Shown piece after piece: positions 10,164-19,925 of a DNA stretch of 64,000 nt. Location of the stretch: contig NZ_VWWO01000002.1 of assembly GCF_011752935.1 (NCBI RefSeq), forward strand, positions 1,736,001-1,800,000. The letters are read 5' to 3'. This stretch comes from Chitinophaga sp. Cy-1792. Lineage in GTDB: Bacteria > Bacteroidota > Bacteroidia > Chitinophagales > Chitinophagaceae. The stretch's first letter is position 1; every line of letters starts with the position of its first letter. Made by a program: the position numbers and the translations under genes. A model generated the notes under the pieces. That model was not told the origin of the DNA and did no database searches. It worked only from the letters and a program-made list of their open reading frames with translations.

Positions 10164-12275
10164 ATGAACAGGAAAAGTATGAAATGGCTGGGCAGTATGT
10201 TGCTGACATTTTCCCTGATGGCTGGAGCCGGAAAATCCTATGGTCAGGCCAGAAGGGGAGTAGATGCACCGCTGATTGCTACAATGGCAAGGCCTTCAGG
10301 GGATTCGATCATGCTGCGCTGGGCGCCGGTAAATGCGGTGCTGTGGCGTGCGGCTAACGCAAACGGGTATATTATTAAGCGCTATACCGTAGCCAGAAAT
10401 AAACAGTTGCTAAAGCAACCAGAAATAGTAACACTTACTGGCCGGCCATTGAAACCTTTGCCTTTGGCAGCCTGGGAACCGATTGTTCAACGATATGAGA
10501 AGCCGGGCAGCATAGCTGCCCAGGCTTTATATGGAGAAAAGTTTGAAGTGACGGCCACAGATAAAAAGAAAGGAAAAGCAGATCCTATGACTATCTACCA
10601 CCAGTCTGAGGAACAGGAAACCCGATTCAGTTTTGGATTATATGCAGCGGAACAGAGTTATGAGGTTGCAAAGGCAATGGGGCTGGGGTTTGTAGATAGA
10701 AATGTAAAGCCGGATGAGAAATACCTTTATCGTATATTCCTGGCCGTTACACCTGCCGGATTGCCATCAGATACCGGCTATATATACACAGGGTTGGATG
10801 AGTACCAGCCGTTGCCTAAACCGGCTGAACTAAAGGCAGGCCCGCTGGACAAAGCGGCGCTCATTAGCTGGAATAAAATCAACTTCGAACGGTTTTATAA
10901 TGCATGGATACTGGAACGATCCGATGATAATGGTAAAACCTTTACCAGTGTCAGCAAAGAGCCTTTGATCAATACACAGGATAACCCGAAAGATCAGGTA
11001 AATTATTTCTATCGCCTGGATACCGCCCTGCACATAGATCAGGTATATGCGTACCGTGTGCGTGGTATCTCTGCGTTTGGTGAAATTGGTCCTGTTTCTG
11101 ATACGGTGCAGGTGACTATACACGACTTGCTGACTGTGCATCCAACCATTGTTGATGTTGAAGATCAGCAAGGCGTGGTATATATAAGATGGCGTATGCC
11201 GCAAAGTAAAGCGAAGATTGTACGCTATGATATCGAAAGATCTGCTGCTGTCAATAAAAAATATACGGTATTGAACAAAGTGCCATTATTGGAAAAAGAC
11301 AGCATCTTCGCGGATCAGCAGCCAATGAATGTTAACTATTACCGAATCAAAGCTACCACAAAAGATGGGCAGCATGTATATTCCTTCCCGCATTTTATTC
11401 AGCAGGAAGATAGTATCCCTCCTGTAGCACCTGTAGCGCTTGCCGGTACTATTAACAAAGCAGGCGTAGTTTCCCTTTCATGGGAACCCAATAAAGAAAA
11501 AGACCTTTACGGTTATCGTGTGTTCAGAGCCAATGCGCCACAGGAAGAGTTTGTACAGGTGACCAGAAACCCTGCTGATTCGGCCTTCTTCAGCGATACC
11601 ATCTCTATAAATACACTGACAAAAAATGTATACTATAAAGTAGTAGCACTGGATAAACACTATAATCCTTCTCCATTTAGTGAAATGCTGACATTGAAAA
11701 GACCGGATATTATTCCGCCGGTGCCGCCGTTATTCGTGTCCAGTAACGCTTCTGCAGAGGGAATAGCATTAACCTGGATACTCAGTACCAGTGCAGATGT
11801 GGAATGCCATCAGCTGATGAGGAGAAAGGATAGCGTATGGGAATCGGTTCTATATCTCCCGAAGGGTGATACTACTGTTAACTATACAGACACCAGCTCA
11901 GTAGCCGGTGTTAAATATACCTATCAGCTTATTGCGATTGATGATAGTGGGTTACAGGGTGCATCCAAATTACTCAACGCTGCCAGAATTGATATGGGCA
12001 ACGTTGCTGCGAAGGATGCTTTGAAAGTCTCGGTTGACAGAGAAAATAAACTGGTAAAGCTTAGCTGGCAGGCGCTGAAAGGAGTTAATAAAGTCTGGAT
12101 TTATAAAGCCACCGCTGACGGAACTTTCCGACTCATTAAAACAGTAGAAGGCACGGAAACGACTACTACAGACGCTGAGTTACTCTTGAATACTATCTAT
12201 AAATATAAACTTCGTATGATGGATACCGTGAATGGCAGAAGCGGATTCACCTCGGAAGTAATTGTAAATTATTGA
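10164..12275 (+). CDS. Secreted fibronectin type III repeat protein
   Basis: 703 residues with a signal peptide (LLTFSLMAGAGKSYGQ). After a first domain with an RWAPVN motif, at least four FN3-like modules follow. They are recognisable by the Trp in ALISWNKI, VYIRWRMP, VSLSWEPN, IALTWILS and VKLSWQAL, and by Tyr motifs such as YRVRGIS, YYRIKAT, YYKVVALD and YTYQLIAID about 60-70 residues later. FN3 arrays of this type act as rigid spacers or binding modules on the surface. There is no lipobox and no recognisable T9SS C-terminal domain. It is tightly placed between the 1485-residue protein (12 bases before) and the SprB-repeat adhesin (18 bases after), which suggests one operon and a shared assembly. 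Confidence 0.8.
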   Translation: MNRKSMKWLGSMLLTFSLMAGAGKSYGQARRGVDAPLIATMARPSGDSIMLRWAPVNAVLWRAANANGYIIKRYTVARNKQLLKQPEIVTLTGRPLKPLPLAAWEPIVQRYEKPGSIAAQALYGEKFEVTATDKKKGKADPMTIYHQSEEQETRFSFGLYAAEQSYEVAKAMGLGFVDRNVKPDEKYLYRIFLAVTPAGLPSDTGYIYTGLDEYQPLPKPAELKAGPLDKAALISWNKINFERFYNAWILERSDDNGKTFTSVSKEPLINTQDNPKDQVNYFYRLDTALHIDQVYAYRVRGISAFGEIGPVSDTVQVTIHDLLTVHPTIVDVEDQQGVVYIRWRMPQSKAKIVRYDIERSAAVNKKYTVLNKVPLLEKDSIFADQQPMNVNYYRIKATTKDGQHVYSFPHFIQQEDSIPPVAPVALAGTINKAGVVSLSWEPNKEKDLYGYRVFRANAPQEEFVQVTRNPADSAFFSDTISINTLTKNVYYKVVALDKHYNPSPFSEMLTLKRPDIIPPVPPLFVSSNASAEGIALTWILSTSADVECHQLMRRKDSVWESVLYLPKGDTTVNYTDTSSVAGVKYTYQLIAIDDSGLQGASKLLNAARIDMGNVAAKDALKVSVDRENKLVKLSWQALKGVNKVWIYKATADGTFRLIKTVEGTETTTTDAELLLNTIYKYKLRMMDTVNGRSGFTSEVIVNY

Positions 12276-12293
12276 GCCTTGTTAGTATAGCCT

Positions 12294-15200
12294 ATGAAAT
12301 ATATTTACCTGTTATTGATAACGCTTTTAATAGTCTGTGGTAGGTCATTTGGACAGACGACGAACAAATACTACATGATCTCCCCTGTAACAGACTTAAG
12401 TGGCTACGGGGAAAATAATTGCCTTTCTGGTTCGATCTTCAATTTCGGTATTCAGTTATCAGGGTCATTGAATTATTCTGAGAATGGAAAATGTCCTAAC
12501 TATGGAGATGCATCCTATTACTCCCAATTCTTTTATGATCTGAACTATCCCACTTTTATTTCAGCAAGCTTCCCGACAGGAGTGACACTGTCAGGTCCAA
12601 TAGAGACGCCAGATGAAGATGGCAGTTCATTTACTCTTTTCAATTTAGAGAATGGTTGCGCTCAGCATCAGTTTTATGTTACAGTCTCGCCAGAATATTT
12701 TAATATAGTAGGAACAGGCAGATACTGTGAGAGTACGCCAGTTGATTTATATGTAACGGGTGCAAATATTATATCTGTAGATTGGGAAATAGGTAATGTT
12801 GGCGGTACTATGTATCCACTGCCGAATAAAAGTACAGGAATGACCATTACAGCGGCAGATATCCTTGCGCTCAAAAAAAATATAAATATTTACGCTCCCT
12901 TACATTTACATGCAGTTGGTACGGTAAATGCAAAACCGTACTATGATTTAGGAGATCCAGGTCCATTTACCAGAAGTAACTTTACCGTAGAAACAAACGA
13001 TGTTCAATTGATTTTTGCGGCAACTCCTCCAACACCTACCGTCACTGCAACACAGCCTAAGTGTTTCGGTGATGTTGGCTCCCTGCATCTCAGAGATTTT
13101 AAATACACAGATGGTACTGCATATGATGGATCTGTACCATTTGATATGACGATTGTGGGTAAGAAAACAGGAAAGCAATATCCTGTACCAGGATTTAGTG
13201 GTACCTCTCTGGACCTGGAGGTTATACCTGATGATTATGTCATAGCTATGAGTGCAATCTCAGGAACCGGTGCGTGTAATTTCGAAGCCCCCGGAGCTAC
13301 CGTAAACGAAGTGCCGCCTGTCATTGCTGCCACTACTACCATGTTATGTAACAATGGTAAACCAGCTTTCCAGATTAAGGCAACTGGTGGAACGCCTGGT
13401 TATACCTATTCAGTGGATAACCTGAACTATAATGGAAATGCTATCCTCACCGGATTAAATCCCGCTACCAGTTATACCTATTTTGTCAAAGATGCCAACA
13501 ATTGTCTTAAATCATTTACCACCACCACCGAAGCCGCTGTTGTTGTTACTGGCGCGGCCATCAAGGCACCTGTAGCAGGAGCTGATATCGGCCGTATTAC
13601 AGTGGATGCTGCCGGTGGCACAGGCCCTTATACCTATAGTCTGGATAAAGTGAACTGGCAGGTCAGTAATATTTTTGGCGGCCTGGCGGCCGGAGATTAT
13701 ATAGTGTATGTGCAAGACAGTAAAGGCTGTATCAGCGCTGGTTATCGGGTATCATTAACGCCGCTCGACTTCACTTATACGGTCACGAATACACGTTGCG
13801 ACCAGGGCAGTGATGGTAAAATTAATATTTCCATCTCCGGTGGAAGTATGCCGTACCAGATAAAACTTGGCGCCAGCGGGGTTTACCGTGCCAACGATAA
13901 TCAGTTTACACTGCTGACAGCCGGTAATTATGATATATATGTAAAAGATGCAGACGGCGTAGAAGCCATACACAATGTAGCAGTCGGTTCTCCTAGCCCT
14001 GTTTCCTTTACCACCGCAGTAACCAATGCGGTGTGTAAATCCGGCAATGGTGCTTTGGTGTTCACTGCACAAGGTGGTAATGGCGGTTATAAATATACTG
14101 TCATTGGCGGACCTACGCAGAGCACCAATACCTTCAGCTTACCTGCCGGTAATTACACCCTTCGGGTAGATGATCAGCTGGGATGTCAGTCTGCACAACA
14201 ACAGGCAACTGTTAACGAGCCTGCACAGTATGTCGGGCTTAACTTCCAGACAAAAGATGTGCTGTGTGCTGGAACTGCCACTGGTATGATCTATAATCTA
14301 CAGGGGCTAAACGGTACTGCACCTTACAGTTTCAGCAATGATAACCTGAGCTGGAGTACAGCAACCACCATAGGTGGATTGGTTGCCGGTTCGTACACTG
14401 TTTATGTAAAAGACGCAAATGGATGCACGGGAAATAATCCTAATGCGATGGTGAATTCACCGGCTGCATTGACAATCATGACCGTGGGCACTCCCGTGAA
14501 TGCTTCCTGTTTCGGCCTGTCCGATGGACAGCTGGAAGTTGCCACCAGTGGCGGTACTGGTAATATTACCTATTTTATCAGCAGCGCACCTGATGTCGCT
14601 AATAACACCGGTAAATTTACCGGACTCCCGGCAGGTACCTACCAGGTAACGGCAAAAGATGATAATGCCTGTGAAGTGAAATCAGCTTTTATTACGGTCG
14701 GCCAGCCATCAGCGGTAAGTATCAGCGGTTCTTCCACACCGGTGTTATGTAATGGGGGGGCTACTGGCACTATCAGCGTTTCAGGACAAGGAGGCACTGT
14801 GCCACTAACCTATAGCATCGATGATATCAGCTATGGCCCGGCAACGTCCTTCTCTGGTCTTTCCGCTGCTGACTATACCTTATATCTGAAAGACGCCCAT
14901 AACTGCGCCGCAAGCACTTCTATAAAGGTAACGCAACCAACCGCCCTCACTATCTCGGCAACGGCGTTGCCTGTTGCCTGCAATGGCGGAAATGACGGAC
15001 AGATTACTGTCGCTGCCGGAGGGGGCGTGTCTCCTTACCAATATGCTATGGATAATGGCGTATTTCAGTCTTCCGCTACCTTTACATCCACTGCCGATAC
15101 CAGGCTAATGATGGTGAAAGACAATAATGGCTGTACCGCACAAACCACCGTTGCTGTCCTGGAACCTACTGCGCTCAGCCTCCAGCTTATCAACAAACAG

Positions 15201-17822
15201 GCAGTATCCTGCAACGGATACAGTAATGGCAGCTTCTCTGTAGTAGCAGCAGGCGCAACGCCACCTTACAGCTATACTATCAACCAGGCCGACTACCAAA
15301 CCAATGGTACCTTTACTGGCCTGACTGCCGGTAATTACCAGGTTGGCGTGAAAGATGCCCATGGTTGTACTTTTAGTATATCCGTAACGGTTAGCCAGCC
15401 GGCGGCGATCGGTTACAATATCATTAACCTGAAAGATATAGCCTGTGCTGGAGATAATACCGGTGCTGTTACGCTTACCGGTACCGGCGGAACCGGCGCT
15501 TATTCCTATCAGTTCAACGGTGGTAGTGGGCAAACAAACCCGACCTGGAATAACCTGGCGGCAAATAGCTATCCACTGATCATCAAAGATGAAAATCAGT
15601 GCACCGGTACATTCACGGTTACCGTGAAAGACCTGCACGCCCCGTTGACGGCAACACTTACCAGCAACCCGCCTGCTACCTGCGACGACAGGGGAAGTAT
15701 AACTGTAGCGTCTGTGAACGGAGGGCTGTCGCCATATAGTTATAGTCTGGATAATGCCAGCTTCAATACTGCGACGGTATTTTCTAACCTGATCAATGGT
15801 GATTATATAGTGTATGTAAAAGATGCAGAAGGATGTGTGATCAACCGTAGTATCTCTCCTTATGGCCCTGTGAGTATGCGCGGTAGCATTGACGCATCGC
15901 CTGCAACCTGCTATAGCAGTGCCAACGGAAGCATTACGGTGTCTAACATAACCGGTGGTACAGGCACCTACGAATATTCTATTGATGGTACCAGTTATCA
16001 GTCTTCACCTGTATTTAATAATCTGATGGGTGGAAATACCTATGCCGTCACGGTAAGGGATATTCCTTATACCTGTCAGGTACAGCTCACCGCTGCTGTT
16101 GGCCGCCCAACTGCATTGCAGTTAGACTTACTCAGCAACAGAGATGTTAGCTGCAATGGCCTCAGCAATGGCATGATTACGGTGAATGCTGCCGGAGGAA
16201 CTTCCGGCTATCGATATGCTATCAATGGCGGGGCTACCCAGACAACGGGTATATTTGATAACCTGACTGCCGGCAACTATCACCTCGTGGCAACGGATGC
16301 ACAGGGTTGTACGTCTACCCTGGATCAGACAGTAGGGCAGCCATCCATCCTGCAGGCTGCTATCTCCAGTCAGGCAGATGTGGATTGCTTCGGTAACGCT
16401 AACGGATATATTAACCTGACTGCTAACGGTGGCACGCAGCCGTATACCTACGCACTGAACGGTGCCGCGCAGAATGTTGGCATGTTTACAGGCCTGGCAC
16501 CTGCCACTTACCAGCTAAAGGTAACAGATAAACAAGGCTGCGCATTGTCGCTCTCTACTGCCATCAGTGAACCTGTTCGTCTGGCCATGACCGTGAGTGC
16601 CGACCCGGTGAAATGTTTCGGGGAGGCAACAGGAGCGATCACCTTAAACGTTTCCGGTGGTAAAGGTGCTTACAGCTATACGCTGAACGCACTGCCCGCA
16701 CAAACTACAAATCGCTTCGATCATCTCACAAAAGGTAATTATCTGCTTACAGTAAAAGATGGCAATGGCTGTAAACTTGCTGATAATGCCGTTATCAGCC
16801 AGCCGGAACCGCTGTCTTATACCAGGGTGGCCATCGATCCTGTCTGCAGCTATTCGGCTGATGGCAGTATTGAAGTAACATTGAAAGGTGGAACGCCGCC
16901 ATATAACTATAGCTGGAGCGGCAACACTACTGCGCCTTCTCCTAAGATCAGCAACCTGAAGGGAGGAGTGTATTTCATTAATATGACAGATGCCAACGGC
17001 TGCCAGCTGAATGATAATATCAGACTAACACAACCTGCGGCGATCGTGCTGAACTTAGGCCTGAAAGATACCACACTCTGTGTGGGACAACAGCTGACCC
17101 TGGATGCAGGCAACGGAGGTACTGATTATGCCTGGACTTCCGACGCTGGCTTCAAGGCTGGTACACAAAAGGTAACCCTAAGTAAAGATGGTAATTATAC
17201 CGTGGTGGTTACTAACGCTGCCGGCTGTACGGCCACAGATAAATTTGCACTGCACACCTCGCTGAGCGTGCTCCAGGCAGATTTCCTGATGGCCACCTAC
17301 GGTACCGTAGGAGACACTATCATCCTGGTAGATGTTTCTAAACCTAAGCCATTGGCATTACAGTGGACCATGCCGGAAGGAGCGAAAGAGGTAGGAAGTA
17401 GCGGGGATGGCAGTGTGCAGCAACTGATATTTTCTCATGTCGGTATATATAATATCAGACTATATACCCAGCTGGGACAATGTGCGGACATGATCACAAA
17501 AGCGGTTACCATCTGGCCGGAGGCCGACAGAAATAATACAGATTCAGCATTGGGGTACCGACCTCCGGTGATAAAGGATATTCAACTCTTTCCGAATCCT
17601 ACCAGTGGCAATTTCAAGGTGTCGGTGGCCTTGTCTGAATCCACCGCAGTTACTATTAAGCTGATCAACTTTAATACCGGTCAGCAGATGGATCTGAAAC
17701 AATCACCTGCAGCCATGAACCATGAAGTGCCTTTTAATATTACAGATATGCCACAGGGAATTTACCTGCTGGGGGTACAGGTAGGTCAGGAATACCAGGT
17801 CAAAAAAATCATGAAGCTCTAA
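12294..17822 (+). CDS. Giant SprB-repeat adhesin with T9SS type A sorting domain
   Basis: 1842 residues. It has a signal peptide (YIYLLLITLLIVCGRSFGQ), an unassigned N-terminal region to about residue 255, and then about 16-17 SprB-type repeats of around 75-80 residues up to about 1570. Each unit has a Cys near its start (CNGxxxGxI), a GGTxPYxYxxD core and a KDxxGC end. A PKD/Ig-like part (about 1575-1750) follows, and the last 80 residues form a type A T9SS sorting domain (FPNPTSGNFKVSV to YQVKKIMKL, with YLLGVQVG). SprB of Flavobacterium johnsoniae is the motility adhesin that uses this repeat; by analogy this protein is moved to the surface by the type IX system and may serve gliding or attachment. 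It is the last gene of the block, followed by a strong terminator. Confidence 0.9.
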   Translation: MKYIYLLLITLLIVCGRSFGQTTNKYYMISPVTDLSGYGENNCLSGSIFNFGIQLSGSLNYSENGKCPNYGDASYYSQFFYDLNYPTFISASFPTGVTLSGPIETPDEDGSSFTLFNLENGCAQHQFYVTVSPEYFNIVGTGRYCESTPVDLYVTGANIISVDWEIGNVGGTMYPLPNKSTGMTITAADILALKKNINIYAPLHLHAVGTVNAKPYYDLGDPGPFTRSNFTVETNDVQLIFAATPPTPTVTATQPKCFGDVGSLHLRDFKYTDGTAYDGSVPFDMTIVGKKTGKQYPVPGFSGTSLDLEVIPDDYVIAMSAISGTGACNFEAPGATVNEVPPVIAATTTMLCNNGKPAFQIKATGGTPGYTYSVDNLNYNGNAILTGLNPATSYTYFVKDANNCLKSFTTTTEAAVVVTGAAIKAPVAGADIGRITVDAAGGTGPYTYSLDKVNWQVSNIFGGLAAGDYIVYVQDSKGCISAGYRVSLTPLDFTYTVTNTRCDQGSDGKINISISGGSMPYQIKLGASGVYRANDNQFTLLTAGNYDIYVKDADGVEAIHNVAVGSPSPVSFTTAVTNAVCKSGNGALVFTAQGGNGGYKYTVIGGPTQSTNTFSLPAGNYTLRVDDQLGCQSAQQQATVNEPAQYVGLNFQTKDVLCAGTATGMIYNLQGLNGTAPYSFSNDNLSWSTATTIGGLVAGSYTVYVKDANGCTGNNPNAMVNSPAALTIMTVGTPVNASCFGLSDGQLEVATSGGTGNITYFISSAPDVANNTGKFTGLPAGTYQVTAKDDNACEVKSAFITVGQPSAVSISGSSTPVLCNGGATGTISVSGQGGTVPLTYSIDDISYGPATSFSGLSAADYTLYLKDAHNCAASTSIKVTQPTALTISATALPVACNGGNDGQITVAAGGGVSPYQYAMDNGVFQSSATFTSTADTRLMMVKDNNGCTAQTTVAVLEPTALSLQLINKQAVSCNGYSNGSFSVVAAGATPPYSYTINQADYQTNGTFTGLTAGNYQVGVKDAHGCTFSISVTVSQPAAIGYNIINLKDIACAGDNTGAVTLTGTGGTGAYSYQFNGGSGQTNPTWNNLAANSYPLIIKDENQCTGTFTVTVKDLHAPLTATLTSNPPATCDDRGSITVASVNGGLSPYSYSLDNASFNTATVFSNLINGDYIVYVKDAEGCVINRSISPYGPVSMRGSIDASPATCYSSANGSITVSNITGGTGTYEYSIDGTSYQSSPVFNNLMGGNTYAVTVRDIPYTCQVQLTAAVGRPTALQLDLLSNRDVSCNGLSNGMITVNAAGGTSGYRYAINGGATQTTGIFDNLTAGNYHLVATDAQGCTSTLDQTVGQPSILQAAISSQADVDCFGNANGYINLTANGGTQPYTYALNGAAQNVGMFTGLAPATYQLKVTDKQGCALSLSTAISEPVRLAMTVSADPVKCFGEATGAITLNVSGGKGAYSYTLNALPAQTTNRFDHLTKGNYLLTVKDGNGCKLADNAVISQPEPLSYTRVAIDPVCSYSADGSIEVTLKGGTPPYNYSWSGNTTAPSPKISNLKGGVYFINMTDANGCQLNDNIRLTQPAAIVLNLGLKDTTLCVGQQLTLDAGNGGTDYAWTSDAGFKAGTQKVTLSKDGNYTVVVTNAAGCTATDKFALHTSLSVLQADFLMATYGTVGDTIILVDVSKPKPLALQWTMPEGAKEVGSSGDGSVQQLIFSHVGIYNIRLYTQLGQCADMITKAVTIWPEADRNNTDSALGYRPPVIKDIQLFPNPTSGNFKVSVALSESTAVTIKLINFNTGQQMDLKQSPAAMNHEVPFNITDMPQGIYLLGVQVGQEYQVKKIMKL
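13050..17010 (+). repeat. Protein-level SprB repeat tract
   Basis: About 16-17 tandem units of roughly 230 bases, recognisable in translation (CNG or CFG start, GGT-PY-Y core, KD-GC end). The DNA copies have diverged; I see no long identical stretches, so this is an old array rather than a recent expansion. Confidence 0.8.
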
Positions 17823-17845
17823 TAGCTTTTCAAATCATTATTAAA

Positions 17846-17896
17846 GGGCTGAATAAGGCAGTATACCGCTGTTTTGTTCAGCCCCTGTTGTTTTTT
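17846..17896 (+). terminator. Rho-independent terminator of the adhesin operon
   Basis: An 8-bp perfect stem, GGGCTGAA (17846-17853) with TTCAGCCC (17877-17884), is followed by a T-rich run ending TTTTTT at 17896. It lies 24 bases after the adhesin stop codon. Confidence 0.8.
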
Positions 17897-18011
17897 GGTC
17901 TCACAAGAAAAGATACCGCGAAATAATCGCATTGTGGCCCTGATTTTTATGGTTTCTGCGCAACTTTGGTATGATAATTTCGTTTAACAAGACCAAAGTT
18001 TTTGTTTAACC

Positions 18012-18455
18012 ATGGTAAAATGGGTGTTAAGAAGAAGTAGTGGTACTGATAACCCGCATGCCACTGACTTAAAGATGGGAGCAGCTTTTGACCCGATAGT
18101 ATCGTCACTGTACGCAATTGACTATGACCTGTTTCCTGAATTCCTTACTGTGGTCAGCCAATCAGAAAACTGGGGGTTCTCAAAGGCCAGTTTCAGATTT
18201 CATGAAAATATGGACCAGCACGAGCTGGCCCAGGTATCTGCTGTTTCCGGACGTAAAATGAAACCAGGGGAAGTACTGATTATGGAAGAACAGGCCGGCG
18301 CCGTATTGCTGGACAGCGCTTCCTTCTTCAGGCTGGTATTTGATTACGGTAGTGCCCTGTTGGCCAATAAAGCTTCCCGCGACCTTGTTGCCAACGAATG
18401 GAAGGCCGACATGCATCGGGCGCTCGCATTGATTGCGGCCAGGTTACAGTCATAA
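18012..18455 (+). CDS. Hypothetical cytoplasmic protein
   Basis: 147 residues, not recognised. It has no signal peptide or membrane segment and is a mixed alpha/beta sequence with a central FRFHENMDQHELAQVSAVSGRKMKPGEVL stretch and a helical C-terminus. It stands alone between two terminators (17846-17896 upstream and 18459-18486 downstream), so it has its own transcription unit. A weak -7-like box, TAATTTCG, lies just upstream near 17975. The normal composition and good separation from neighbours support a real gene. Confidence 0.65.
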   Translation: MVKWVLRRSSGTDNPHATDLKMGAAFDPIVSSLYAIDYDLFPEFLTVVSQSENWGFSKASFRFHENMDQHELAQVSAVSGRKMKPGEVLIMEEQAGAVLLDSASFFRLVFDYGSALLANKASRDLVANEWKADMHRALALIAARLQS

Positions 18456-18492
18456 AAAAGCCGCGCAAACAAATGTCTGCACGGCTGTGTAT
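18454..18492. terminator. Bidirectional terminator between convergent genes
   Basis: The stem AGCCGcGCA pairs with TGCaCGGCT (one mismatch) across 18459-18486, with an A-run before it (18453-18458) that becomes a T-run on the minus strand. It sits between the convergent genes ending at 18455 and 18516 and can serve both. Confidence 0.65.
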
Positions 18493-18515
18493 AGGTGTCG
18501 CTGTTAGTACGAATA

Positions 18516-19730
18516 TTAATAATTCCTGATAATGGTGATATAGCCTTTGGCTACATCCTTAGTACTGTTTACACGGAATACATAGTAATAGGTACCCTCT
18601 GCCAGTTGCTGGCCATTCACCTTTCCATCCCAGGTATTGTGATAGTTTTTCTGTGAATACACAATGCGGCCGCCACGATCTACAATGGTGAGTTCATTTT
18701 CAGGATAATCTTCGATGCCATTGATAACCCAGTAGTCATTATGACCATCGCCGTTAGGCGTAAGTACGTTGTTGGCATTAATTACAAAGTTGCCCAGTAC
18801 TCTTATTTCAATGCTGGCGGTATCTGTACAGCCCTGGTTACTGATGGCCACTACCTGGTAGGTGGTGAGTTTGGTCGGTTTGGCTGTAATGCTGGCGGTG
18901 GTCACCTCTTCTGTAACACCATCTATCCATTTATAGGTATCTCCACCACTGGCGGTCAGCGTGATAATGTCGCCTTTAGAGATAATATTGCCTTTGTCAC
19001 TCACCAGCCTGACGTCAGGTATTTTGTTTATACTGATGGTGAATGTCTCTGTTTTGGTGTCCTGTCCGCCGTTTGCAGTGCCGCCATCATCTTTAATGAT
19101 AACGGTAACAGTGCATGAGCCCTGTGTTTGTCCGGGTTTCAGTCTCCATGTCAGGATGCCGTCTGTGGTTACCTGCAGGAGGTCGAGAACAGGCAGGTCT
19201 GCAACGGCTACGAGGGTATAGGTCTGGTCGGGGTCACCGGCCGACATCCCCGTTAATTGCATGGTATGTAAGTCTGTCCCGCTACAGGCCATCTGATTGG
19301 CGATAGGGTCCAGGGTAGGCGCATGGTTAATACTGCTGGCTACCACCGTTACTTTAATATCTGCAACGTCGCTGGTGAAAACCCCGTCACTAACGGAAAC
19401 GGATATCCTGATAGTTGTGCCATGCTTGCTCTTCAGCATATTGGCATCTTTCACGGTTAAAGTACCGTTGTTAGAGAGTGTGATGGCACCGTTGCTGTTG
19501 TCGTCAATAATAATCCAGTCGGTGATATTGCCGGTAGCCACCACCTGACCGATAATGCTTCCTGCCGGTGTATCATCATGAACAGTAAAGGTCTGATCGT
19601 TGATGGACGGCGGTACTGCTGCCATCATGATGCTGGTAGGGATACTGGTTGCTGCCTTCACTGCCTGACCTGGTAATATGCCGGCCATCAGCAGCACTCC
19701 GGCAATGATTTGTCGGTAAAGTTTATTCAT
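18516..19730 (-). CDS. Cadherin-like surface protein with T9SS type B sorting domain
   Basis: 404 residues with a signal peptide (IIAGVLLMAGILPGQAVKA). The middle has two cadherin- or Ig-like modules: residues about 40-135, with DTPAGSIIGQVVATG, GTLTVKDANML and VSVSDGVFTSDVADIKVTV, and about 140-235 with a Cys pair. A PKD/Ig-like domain (about 240-310) contains LTASGGDTYKW. The final 85 residues form the gliding motility/CHU_C type B sorting domain (NVLTPNGDGHNDYWVINGIEDYP, YSQKNYHNTWDG, LAEGTYYYVFRV, KGYITIIRNY). It should be exported by the T9SS and held at the cell surface. Monocistronic and convergent to the unknown gene at 18012. Confidence 0.88.
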   Translation of the reverse strand: MNKLYRQIIAGVLLMAGILPGQAVKAATSIPTSIMMAAVPPSINDQTFTVHDDTPAGSIIGQVVATGNITDWIIIDDNSNGAITLSNNGTLTVKDANMLKSKHGTTIRISVSVSDGVFTSDVADIKVTVVASSINHAPTLDPIANQMACSGTDLHTMQLTGMSAGDPDQTYTLVAVADLPVLDLLQVTTDGILTWRLKPGQTQGSCTVTVIIKDDGGTANGGQDTKTETFTISINKIPDVRLVSDKGNIISKGDIITLTASGGDTYKWIDGVTEEVTTASITAKPTKLTTYQVVAISNQGCTDTASIEIRVLGNFVINANNVLTPNGDGHNDYWVINGIEDYPENELTIVDRGGRIVYSQKNYHNTWDGKVNGQQLAEGTYYYVFRVNSTKDVAKGYITIIRNY

Positions 19731-19806
19731 AGGTTAAAGGACGCTTGCTCTGTTTTACGTCAGTCTTACACAGGATTATTTTTATAAAGATAACCAGCTT
19801 TTTTAG

Positions 19807-19839
19807 TTGTAGCAATATTTTTTTTAATATATATCTTTG
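19807..19839 (+). promoter_or_regulatory. Candidate promoter of the sulfatase gene
   Basis: TTG at 19807-19809 and TATCTTTG at 19832-19839 match the Bacteroidota -33/-7 pattern (TTG, then TAnnTTTG) with a 22-base spacer. It lies in a very AT-rich stretch and would give a leader of about 80 bases before the ATG at 19926. Confidence 0.45.
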
Positions 19840-19925
19840 TAGAAGTATTTTTCTTATATTTATACTACCACCAGGCATAAACGATACTCAGCAAAAAACA
19901 TCCGCTCATTGGAAATTAACCTGAT

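Noticed and set aside
13050..17010. Possible CRISPR or satellite array
   Set aside because: The periodicity is only at protein level (SprB units); the DNA copies are diverged and in frame, without constant repeats and unique spacers.
18516..19730. Membership of the T9SS type B gene in the 1-17822 operon
   Set aside because: It is on the opposite strand and separated by two terminators and an unrelated gene.
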